From Anaerolineales bacterium (lineage in GTDB: Bacteria; Chloroflexota; Anaerolineae; Anaerolineales; Villigracilaceae), in contig JAQTWR010000039.1 of the NCBI GenBank assembly GCA_028689195.1, positions 1 to 12,589 on the forward strand: 12,589 nt of DNA, given 5' to 3'. The notes beneath the pieces are model-generated. The model was not told the DNA's origin. It saw only the letters and a list, made by a program, of their open reading frames with translations, and did not search any database. Within the stretch, counting starts at the first letter, position 1, and each line of letters begins with the position of its first letter. Position numbers and translations under genes: made by a program. This document shows positions 6,989 through 12,589 of this stretch, one piece after another.

Positions 6989-7415
6989 GCCGATCCGCGC
7001 CGTGTTGGACACGAATGTTTTTATTTCTGCCGCGCTCAGTAAAAGCGCAACCAGTCCGACCCGCGAAACGCTGGAACGCTGGAAACGCGGAGAATTCATC
7101 CTATTGATATGCACTCCGTTGGCTGAAGAAATTGCTGAAAAATTAAAAGACCGTAATATAGACGAAGATAAAACTGTAGACTTGATCGAAACGCTGGTAA
7201 CTCTTGCAGACTGGGTGGAGGTCCCGCCTGATAAAATCGAATCTCTGCTTTCTGATCCAGATGATAATGTGATCGTCGCCTGCGCCGTTGAAGGAAAAGC
7301 CAATTACCTTGTAACTTACGACCCGCACTTTGATTCGCTCAATGGAGAATATCAGGGGATAAAAATCCTCAAAGCGATCCCATTTTTGGAAATTTTACGC
7401 AAAGACGAAAATTGA
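6981..7415 (+). CDS. PIN-domain toxin (putative ribonuclease) of a toxin-antitoxin pair
   Basis: From the GTG at 6981 the product is 144 residues and begins TKPIRAVLDTNVFISA, the usual start of the COG1569-type PIN family. Acidic residues of the metal-dependent RNase site are visible: D10, E49 or E50, D94/D95 (DPDDN) and D114 (YDPHFD). These toxins cleave RNA with Mg or Mn and are held inactive by their partner. An upstream TTG (6963) is in frame. I prefer the GTG because GGGGA at 6968-6972 sits eight bases before it and homologues start there. The gene overlaps the antitoxin end by eight bases. Its stop TGA overlaps the ATG of the following hydrolase, so all three genes should be translationally coupled. 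All catalytic positions appear intact. Confidence 0.85.
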   Translation: MTKPIRAVLDTNVFISAALSKSATSPTRETLERWKRGEFILLICTPLAEEIAEKLKDRNIDEDKTVDLIETLVTLADWVEVPPDKIESLLSDPDDNVIVACAVEGKANYLVTYDPHFDSLNGEYQGIKILKAIPFLEILRKDEN

Positions 7416-8725
7416 TGAAAACCCTCTCCCGCATCCTCAGCATCCTCTCCGCATTTTTCGGAATTCTCACCCTCATCCCTTCGCCCAAAGGTCGGCGCGG
7501 CGGATATATTTGGCTTCCCAAATTATGGGCGGGCGCGTGGTCGCCTTTCCTTGCGATTGCCGGCGCGTTGGGCGCGCTGCTCGGTTTGGGACGCAAAGAC
7601 CGCGCCGCGATTCTCTTCGGGATGTTTGGCGCGTTCGCGGGCGCGCGTCACACGCAGCGCGTCACGAAAAAGCACGGCGCGTTCGATCTCGCCTTCGGGC
7701 AGGATTGGGAACAGCGCATCCCGCCCGAACAGTGGACGCGCCTCTCGCGTCCCTATCAATTGATTCAGCCCGCCAAGCCGCTCGGACTTTATCAAAAGGA
7801 CGTTAACCTCGGAACGCGCGCCGCGCCGCTTCTCGCCGATATTTGGCTTCCCCCGCGCGGAGTCAAACCCTCGCGCCTCGGAGTGATTTACCTGCACGGC
7901 TCATGGTGGCAGGCGGTGGATAAAGATTTTCTCACGCGTCCGTTGTTTGCGCGGCTGGTCAATCAAGGTCATGTAGTGATGGACGTGGCGTACTCGCTCG
8001 CGCCCGCCGCGAACATGAAACAAATGATAGACGAAGTGAAACGCGCCATCGTGTGGATGAAAACCCACGCGGACGAACTCGATATTGACCCAAATCGAAT
8101 TGTGCTGATGGGCGGCTCGGTAGGCGGCGGGCAACTCGCGCTGCTCGCGGCGTATACGCCCAACACGCTGCAATCGAAGCGCGTCAAAACTGATACCTCG
8201 GTGCGCGGCGTGATTTCGATGTACGGCGTCACTGACATGACCGCATACTTCCACGAATATGGCGCGATCAACCCGCAGCCCGAATATTCATCGCAGATGA
8301 CCGAAGATATGCGCCCGCGCGTCCATGACAAAACATGGCTGGATAAATTTATGACCCGCGCGCGCGTTTTTCCCGCCTATCGCTATGGCAACATGCCCGG
8401 CGGCGCGGCGCTGATGATTGATATCTTCGGCGGTACGCTGAATGAAATTCCCGAAACCTACAAACGCTACTCCCCGCTGACCCACGTCGGCGCGCATTGC
8501 CCGCCCACGCTGCAAATCTTCGGTGACGAAGATTTCGCCATTGACGTTTCGCATGGCAGGCGCTTACATGCCGCGCTGCAAAACGCGGACGTTCCGTCGG
8601 CGTATGTCGAACTTCCCGAAACCGTCCACGCCTTCGATCAATACTTCGGAGTCTCGCGCCGCGTTGCGCCCGCCGCGCAAATTGCCGCAAACGACATCGA
8701 ACAGTTTTTGGCGTTGATGGCGTAA
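7415..8725 (+). CDS. Membrane-anchored alpha/beta hydrolase (esterase/lipase-like)
   Basis: The 436-residue protein has an N-terminal hydrophobic part, with membrane helices at about 5-22 and 40-59 and a possible third at about 65-77. An alpha/beta-hydrolase domain from about 125 to 436 follows. The catalytic triad reads as S235 in GGSVG (233-237), D373 in GDEDF, and H405 in TVHAF. The oxyanion stretch is HGSWW (161-165), where hormone-sensitive-lipase relatives usually have HGGG. Family members hydrolyse carboxylic esters; the substrate here is unknown. The start ATG overlaps the toxin stop codon (TGATG), and the HD phosphohydrolase begins six bases after its stop, so it sits in the middle of an operon. 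Whether the catalytic domain faces in or out depends on whether two or three helices span the membrane. Confidence 0.8.
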   Translation: MKTLSRILSILSAFFGILTLIPSPKGRRGGYIWLPKLWAGAWSPFLAIAGALGALLGLGRKDRAAILFGMFGAFAGARHTQRVTKKHGAFDLAFGQDWEQRIPPEQWTRLSRPYQLIQPAKPLGLYQKDVNLGTRAAPLLADIWLPPRGVKPSRLGVIYLHGSWWQAVDKDFLTRPLFARLVNQGHVVMDVAYSLAPAANMKQMIDEVKRAIVWMKTHADELDIDPNRIVLMGGSVGGGQLALLAAYTPNTLQSKRVKTDTSVRGVISMYGVTDMTAYFHEYGAINPQPEYSSQMTEDMRPRVHDKTWLDKFMTRARVFPAYRYGNMPGGAALMIDIFGGTLNEIPETYKRYSPLTHVGAHCPPTLQIFGDEDFAIDVSHGRRLHAALQNADVPSAYVELPETVHAFDQYFGVSRRVAPAAQIAANDIEQFLALMA

Positions 8726-8730
8726 AGCGC

Positions 8731-9399
8731 ATGAACAAACGCGACGTCATCCAAAAAACAGCCGAATATATCAAACAGGAATTTCAAGCCGATTCGTCGG
8801 GACATGACTGGTGGCATATCTACCGCGTGTGGAAGAACGCGCTGGCGATTTGCGAGAGCGAGCGCGGAGATATTTTCATCGTGGAACTTGCCGCGCTGCT
8901 GCACGATCTCGACGATTGGAAGTTCAACGAAGGCGACGACGAAACGCCGCGCCGCGCCCAAGCGTGGATGGAATCCTGCGGCGTGGATTCGCAAATCAAC
9001 GCGCAAGTGTGCGAAGTGATTTCGCATATCTCATACAAAGGCGCGGGCGTGGAAAATAAAATGAACTCGCTGGAAGGCTTCATCGTGCAAGACGCGGATA
9101 GACTCGACGCCATCGGCGCAATTGGAATTGGGCGCGCGTTTGCGTATGGCGGCTATAAAAATCGCATGATGTACGACCCCGATTCTCCGCCGCAAATGCA
9201 CGCGACTTTTGAGCAGTACAAGAACAGCAAGAGCGCGACCATCAATCACTTTTACGAGAAATTATTGCTGCTCAAAGATATGATGAACACCCCCGCCGCA
9301 AAAAAAATAGCGGAGGAAAGACACGAGGTCATGCTCCGCTTTTTGGATCAGTTTATGAAGGAGTGGAAGGAAAACGACACAGGCGACAGTCATCTTTAA
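8731..9399 (+). CDS. HD-domain phosphohydrolase, YpgQ-like
   Basis: The 222-residue protein is a compact HD-superfamily metal hydrolase. H29 (after HDWWHI, 25-30), the H58-D59 pair (LLHDLDDW) and D123/D126 (DADRLDAIG) are the expected metal ligands. The region DADRLDAIGAIGIGRAFAYG is diagnostic of the YpgQ/YedJ branch, whose Bacillus member is reported to be a nucleotide pyrophosphohydrolase, so a role in nucleotide pool clean-up is plausible. The length is normal. It begins six bases after the hydrolase stop with no obvious Shine-Dalgarno, consistent with coupled translation. Its last residues (GDSHL) and stop codon lie inside a 25-bp palindrome, so the native C-terminus may have been altered by insertion of a repeat. 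Confidence 0.88.
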   Translation: MNKRDVIQKTAEYIKQEFQADSSGHDWWHIYRVWKNALAICESERGDIFIVELAALLHDLDDWKFNEGDDETPRRAQAWMESCGVDSQINAQVCEVISHISYKGAGVENKMNSLEGFIVQDADRLDAIGAIGIGRAFAYGGYKNRMMYDPDSPPQMHATFEQYKNSKSATINHFYEKLLLLKDMMNTPAAKKIAEERHEVMLRFLDQFMKEWKENDTGDSHL

Positions 9400-9409
9400 G
9401 ATGACTGTC
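9385..9409. repeat. 25-bp perfect palindrome across the HD gene stop codon, possible bidirectional terminator
   Basis: Arms GACAGTCATCTT (9385-9396) and AAGATGACTGTC (9398-9409) are perfect complements around a single T at 9397. The HD-phosphohydrolase stop TAA is 9397-9399, in the centre. It is the only spacer between two convergent genes, so it may end transcription from both sides, though neither side has a clean T run. Confidence 0.7.
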
Positions 9410-9415
9410 ACTTGC

Positions 9416-10060
9416 CTACGGTATCTTCAACATCTCGCGGACGATGGGGGTCAGACCGCTGAAGAAAAACTCCACCGCAATCACCATCACAATTAAGCCC
9501 ATGAGTCGCAGCATCACTTTATTGCCGTTCTCGCCGATGAGATGCGTTACCTGCTTTGCGCCGAGCAGAAAAAGATAGGTGACGAGGATCAGCAGAACGA
9601 TTACGCCCAGCACGATCCCGTATTGGATTGCGGATTGCGCTTCGTTCATTAACAAAATCGCGGTTGTGATCGCGCCCGGTCCGCAGATGATGGGAATGCC
9701 CAGCGGGGTGAGCGAAATATCGTTGATGTATTCGTGCGTGGTTTCGTCGTCGAACTGCGTGCGCGAAAGATGCGCCTGCAGCATTTCATATCCCATGATG
9801 AAAAAGATAATACCGCCGACGACGCGCAAACTGTCCGCCGAGATGGAAAAGAATCGGAATATCCATTGCCCCGTCAACGCGAAGGCGAGCAGGATGAACA
9901 GCGCGGTGAGCGAGGCTTTGCGCGCCACGCGATGCGATTCCTGCGGCGATAACTTGGCGGTCATGGCGGCGTAGACGGGAATCACGCCGATGGGGTTGAC
10001 CATTGTGAACATGGATACGAAACTGAGCAGGGCAAATTCAAATAACGGGGATGCGGTCAT
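9416..10060 (-). CDS. MarC family integral membrane protein
   Basis: The 214-residue protein has six predicted membrane helices (about 5-30, 46-68, 75-95, 115-137, 143-167, 185-204). The family signatures are NPIGVIPVY (22-30) after helix one and the glycine/proline-rich PLGIPIICGPGAITT (119-133) in the middle. MarC (UPF0056) proteins are inner-membrane proteins of unsettled function; an early link of E. coli marC to multiple antibiotic resistance was not upheld. They share ancestry with small-molecule transporters. The ATG at 10060 is preceded by AGGAG (10067-10071 on this strand). It is transcribed divergently from the M1 peptidase gene and converges on the HD gene. No sign of damage. Confidence 0.9.
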   Translation of the reverse strand: MTASPLFEFALLSFVSMFTMVNPIGVIPVYAAMTAKLSPQESHRVARKASLTALFILLAFALTGQWIFRFFSISADSLRVVGGIIFFIMGYEMLQAHLSRTQFDDETTHEYINDISLTPLGIPIICGPGAITTAILLMNEAQSAIQYGIVLGVIVLLILVTYLFLLGAKQVTHLIGENGNKVMLRLMGLIVMVIAVEFFFSGLTPIVREMLKIP

Positions 10061-10083
10061 GGGTCTCCTGAAAATGTTTGTCT

Positions 10084-10111
10084 ATTGTAACCAAGAAAAG
10101 CCGCGTACAAT
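10084..10111. promoter_or_regulatory. Divergent promoter region between marC-like and M1 peptidase genes
   Basis: TACAAT at 10106-10111 (plus) is a candidate -10 for the peptidase gene. Its inverted copy at 10084-10089, reading TACAAT on the minus strand, is a candidate -10 for marC. They are 16 bases apart and face away from each other, so the two promoters would overlap. Good -35 boxes are not apparent. The peptidase ribosome binding site is AAAGGAG at 10126-10132. Confidence 0.4.
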
Positions 10112-10137
10112 TGATTTGTCAGATGAAAGGAGACTCT

Positions 10138-11652
10138 ATGAACAAGGCAAAAAAGTTTTTCGCGATTCTTTTTATCGCAGCGACGATTTTGGCGTGCCAA
10201 ACGCTGACGGGCGTATCCGAAACCCGCGCTCCAGAAGCGTCTTCGCCCGTCGTCACAGGCGCGGCGACTGAGGCGCAGTCTGCTTTGGGCGCAGAATCAA
10301 ATCCGCGGGCGGGGTCGTCTGGGCTGGGCGATTCTCTCTATCCGAATTTTGGCAACGGCGGATATGACGCGCAAAGTTATCTGATTGATATTACCGTGCG
10401 CGACGTGAAGACCAGCGATTTGAATGCGACGACGACCATTGCGGCAAACGCCACGCAGGATTTAGCGTCTTTCAATTTGGATTTCATCGGTTTTGAAATT
10501 ACACAGTTGACGGTGAATGGCGAAGCCGCAAAGTTTTCGCGCAGCGGACAAGAGTTGACGATCACGCCCAACCAATTAATTAAAAAGGGCGAGGCGTTTA
10601 CGGTAGTCGTCGAATACGAAGGCTCTCCCGAAGTAATAGATTCTGAAGCGCTGCCCGTGCAAACGGGTTGGGTGACGTTTGAAGAAGGTATCTTTGTGTT
10701 AAGCGAACCCGACGGCGCGGCGAGTTTTTATCCCGTCAATGACCATCCGCTCGACAAGGCGCGATTTACCTTCCGCGTGACCGTTCCCAAACCGTATGAG
10801 GTTGCGGCGAACGGCGTGTTGAGCGAAACGAAAGATAACGGCAAGACCACCACTTATTTGTTCAAATTGCGCGACCCGATGGCGAGTTATCTTGCGACCG
10901 TCAATATCGGCGATTTCGACGAAGAGACCATGCAGTCGCCAAACGGCGTTCCGATTCGTAATTATTACGCGGCGGGTTTGCCCAAAGGCGTGAACAAGCC
11001 TTTTGCGCGTCAGGGCGAGATGCTTGATTTTTATAGCGAAATTTTCGGGACATATCCGTTTGAGGTTTACGGTTCGCTGGTGATGAATACCGATTTCGGC
11101 GCGGCGCTCGAAAATCAAACCATGTCTATTTATGGAATTGACATGGTTGACGTAAATGATATTGAAGGCACAGAAGCGGTCGTGGCGCACGAACTTTCGC
11201 ATCAGTGGTTCGGCGATAGTTTGAGCGTGGCAGATTGGGGCGATATTTGGCTGAACGAGGGATTTGCGACCTACGCCGAAGGGCTGTGGATCGAACATCT
11301 CTACGGGCGCGACGAATTGAATCAGTGGGTCAAGTATCTCTACCGCGAGGCGGAATCTTCGCCGCAGTATTTTCCCGCGCCGGGGAATCCACCCGCGGAC
11401 GATCTCTTCAACGGCGGAGTTTACTATCGCGGCGGTTTGGCCCTGCACGCGCTGCGGCTCGAAGTCGGCGACGAGGCGTTTTTCAAAATTCTCAAAGTCT
11501 ATTATGACCGCTACAAAGGAAGCGCCGCCACAACCGAAGAGTTCATCGCGGTTGCGGAAGAAATCAGCGGGCAGGATTTGAAATCCCTGTTCGACGTGTG
11601 GTTATATCAAGACGCGCTGGCGGCTATCCCCGAATTGGGGCTGGGGAAATAG
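10138..11652 (+). CDS. M1 family zinc aminopeptidase-like lipoprotein
   Basis: From the ATG at 10138 (AAAGGAG five bases upstream) the product is 504 residues. It starts with a lipoprotein signal: a basic start, a hydrophobic core and a lipobox ILAC with C20 as the lipidation site. A low-complexity Ala/Ser/Thr/Glu linker spans residues 21-65. The M1 N-terminal beta domain follows, then the catalytic domain. Zinc ligands are H351 and H355 in HELSH and E374 in NEGFATYAE, giving the HExxH-x18-E pattern. AALEN at 322-326 occupies the place of the family's GxMEN substrate-anchoring motif, and Y429 or Y430 (VYYRGG) is the likely transition-state tyrosine. The long C-terminal helical domain of classical aminopeptidase N is absent, as in many bacterial secreted forms. 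It probably trims peptides outside the cell. The open frame extends upstream to 10078 from a TTG, but that start would spoil the signal peptide. Confidence 0.92.
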   Translation: MNKAKKFFAILFIAATILACQTLTGVSETRAPEASSPVVTGAATEAQSALGAESNPRAGSSGLGDSLYPNFGNGGYDAQSYLIDITVRDVKTSDLNATTTIAANATQDLASFNLDFIGFEITQLTVNGEAAKFSRSGQELTITPNQLIKKGEAFTVVVEYEGSPEVIDSEALPVQTGWVTFEEGIFVLSEPDGAASFYPVNDHPLDKARFTFRVTVPKPYEVAANGVLSETKDNGKTTTYLFKLRDPMASYLATVNIGDFDEETMQSPNGVPIRNYYAAGLPKGVNKPFARQGEMLDFYSEIFGTYPFEVYGSLVMNTDFGAALENQTMSIYGIDMVDVNDIEGTEAVVAHELSHQWFGDSLSVADWGDIWLNEGFATYAEGLWIEHLYGRDELNQWVKYLYREAESSPQYFPAPGNPPADDLFNGGVYYRGGLALHALRLEVGDEAFFKILKVYYDRYKGSAATTEEFIAVAEEISGQDLKSLFDVWLYQDALAAIPELGLGK

Positions 11653-11670
11653 CGGCGCGGTTTCCAAAAA

Positions 11671-11704
11671 AAAAATACCCCAACGCAGCCGTTGGGGTAT
11701 TTTT
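11671..11704. terminator. Strong bidirectional terminator between convergent genes
   Basis: AAAAATACCCCAACG (11671-11685) and its exact complement (11690-11704) form a 15-bp stem with a four-base CAGC loop. It is A-rich on the left and T-rich on the right, so it can end transcription of the M1 peptidase gene on plus and of the membrane protein gene on minus. Confidence 0.92.
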
Positions 11705-11723
11705 ACGCAAAGCGGACGAACGT

Positions 11724-12449
11724 TCAATGACCGCCGTTTTTTGCAAACCACGCGTTGATCCGTTTCCGCAGGGGAGAAAAAATACCGAGGTGCGCCAGCA
11801 TCAACGCGGAGATGAATATCATCGCGAAGAAAATTGCGAAGTCGTTGATTATCTTCGAGTTGTCGGGTTCGGGAATAAAAACATAACGAACTACAATGGC
11901 GAACAATTGTATGACGCTGATAACCAGCAGCGGAATGGCGAAGGGGCGCAGGTCGTGATCTTCTACGAGCAGGTGCAGGAAGAGTATAACCAACAGCCCG
12001 CCGAGCAGTATCGTCAGGTACGCCCAAAAACGCAGGTCGTCGTATCCTTGCAGGTAGAGTTTATGAATGACTTTGAGGTAAAGCGCGCTGACCGCGACGA
12101 GGCAGCCCCAGGCGTAAATATTGATGACGATTGGGTAGATCAAGTTCCCAAACATGCGGATGCTTACCAGCGCCGCGACCCAGCCGAAGAAAAACGCAAA
12201 TCCCAATACGATCAATTTAACGAGCAGCCCCTCTAAATTCGAGCTCAAGACTTTGATCATTCCCCCTTCCGTAAAAACGTCGTAGACAATCCCGCCTGCG
12301 CCGAGCAGGGCAATGCTCAACGCGGCGAGGCTGACCAGCATGATTACAAGGCTGAGCATTCCGCGCGTATCCACTTTGCTGCGGATGGCGGGGCTTTGCC
12401 TTTCGACGAAGGGCGGAACTTTGGACGGAGGTTCTTTTGGCGGCGTCAT
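11724..12449 (-). CDS. Hypothetical six-helix membrane protein
   Basis: The 241-residue protein starts with a proline-rich, polar cytoplasmic-like tail (1-28). Six hydrophobic helices follow at about 31-55, 74-97, 102-124, 141-163, 169-191 and 202-222. A short basic C-terminus (LRKRINAWFAKNGGH) suggests that both ends lie inside by the positive-inside rule. I recognise no named family and see no catalytic motif. A GGGAG ribosome binding site lies six bases before the ATG, and the ATG overlaps the stop of the upstream zinc-ribbon gene (ATGA), so the pair should be translationally coupled. Its end is closed by the bidirectional terminator. Frame length, hydrophobicity pattern and ribosome binding site make it a real gene of unknown function. 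Confidence 0.75.
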   Translation of the reverse strand: MTPPKEPPSKVPPFVERQSPAIRSKVDTRGMLSLVIMLVSLAALSIALLGAGGIVYDVFTEGGMIKVLSSNLEGLLVKLIVLGFAFFFGWVAALVSIRMFGNLIYPIVINIYAWGCLVAVSALYLKVIHKLYLQGYDDLRFWAYLTILLGGLLVILFLHLLVEDHDLRPFAIPLLVISVIQLFAIVVRYVFIPEPDNSKIINDFAIFFAMIFISALMLAHLGIFSPLRKRINAWFAKNGGH

Positions 12450-12589
12450 GTTTTCTCCCTAAAATCATAAATCCCATCGCGGATTAACCACTTTGCGCCG
12501 CAATTTGGGCAAAATAAATATTCTTTTTCATCCTTCAATTTTTCGCCGCCGCAATCGGGGCATTTGAAAAGATCAATCACATTCAAAGG
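12446..12589 (-). CDS. Small Trm112-like zinc-ribbon protein, possibly partial at window edge
   Basis: On the minus strand a frame open to the window edge encodes a zinc ribbon with two CxxC knuckles, CPDCG and CPNCG, followed by DGIYDFREKT and stop. The knuckle spacing and the DGIYDF ending match the Trm112-type domain that often begins methyltransferases or stands alone. If the in-frame GTG at 12578-12580 is the start, the protein has only 44 residues (starting MIDLFKCPDCG); a start beyond the edge is equally possible. The stop TGA overlaps the ATG of the membrane protein gene by four bases, so the two form an operon. Such small proteins can act as partners for methyltransferases or in RNA modification; here no partner is visible. 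Confidence 0.65.
   Translation of the reverse strand, partial: PLNVIDLFKCPDCGGEKLKDEKEYLFCPNCGAKWLIRDGIYDFREKT

Noticed and set aside
6686..9399. Toxin-antitoxin, hydrolase and HD genes as an anti-phage defence island
   Set aside because: No nuclease-helicase, cyclase, effector or integrase is nearby, and the HD protein matches a housekeeping nucleotide-hydrolase branch. Co-occurrence alone does not support defence.
10078..10137. Upstream TTG extension of the M1 peptidase by 20 codons
   Set aside because: It would place charged residues before the lipoprotein signal, whereas the ATG at 10138 has a near-consensus ribosome binding site.
10699..11448. Open frame of 249 codons on the minus strand
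   Set aside because: It lies antisense to the catalytic core of the M1 peptidase (HExxH region). High-GC shadow frames of this length are expected and there is no family signature.
11598..12236. Open frame of 212 codons on the plus strand
   Set aside because: It reads through the 15-bp terminator stem and antisense to the six-helix membrane protein. Composition is Gln/Asp/Arg-rich, as expected of the reverse of hydrophobic codons.

Overview
The window looks like a chromosomal segment of an anaerobic, mesophilic Chloroflexota bacterium, probably Anaerolineae. This is inferred from the mix of families (a tungsten aldehyde oxidoreductase, a fused ADH/Gfo-Idh-MocA dehydrogenase, a Thr/Pro-linked SH3 protein, an M1 lipoprotein), from GCGCG-rich codon use, and from many small palindromes between genes. 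No rRNA, tRNA, CRISPR array, intact transposase or phage gene was found.

Layout. At 72-2222 (minus) lies a 716-residue two-domain oxidoreductase of the kind found in surface-polysaccharide loci. Its coding sequence contains three short-period repeat arrays. The only long gene-free stretch (2223-2814) holds two back-to-back, roughly 120-bp inverted-repeat elements that resemble MITEs, a third decayed palindromic repeat, and a promoter region with two dyads. These precede a solo aldehyde:ferredoxin oxidoreductase (2815-4638), which ends in a clear terminator. Next come a probably leaderless diacylglycerol-kinase-like gene (4727-5674), a membrane-anchored SH3-domain protein (5714-6190), and, after two perfect hairpins, a small DUF971 cysteine-rich protein (6266-6604) with its own terminator.

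A second plus-strand operon starts at 6686. It contains a putative antitoxin, a PIN-domain toxin that overlaps it, a membrane-anchored alpha/beta hydrolase whose start codon overlaps the toxin stop (TGATG), and an HD-domain phosphohydrolase of YpgQ type. The last gene ends inside a 25-bp perfect palindrome and converges on a MarC-family membrane protein (9416-10060, minus). Divergent from marC is a secreted M1 metallopeptidase lipoprotein (10138-11652), closed by a strong bidirectional terminator. Beyond it, on the minus strand, are a six-helix membrane protein of unknown function (11724-12449) and, overlapping it by ATGA, a tiny Trm112-like zinc-ribbon protein that runs to or past the window edge.

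Most genes are ordinary housekeeping or accessory metabolism, and I see no convincing new multi-gene system. The most unusual material is the repeat biology: tandem MITE-like elements with target-site signatures, heptanucleotide arrays that remain translated inside the dehydrogenase, and a palindrome that encodes a protein C-terminus. The coupling of a toxin-antitoxin pair to an esterase gene is also notable.
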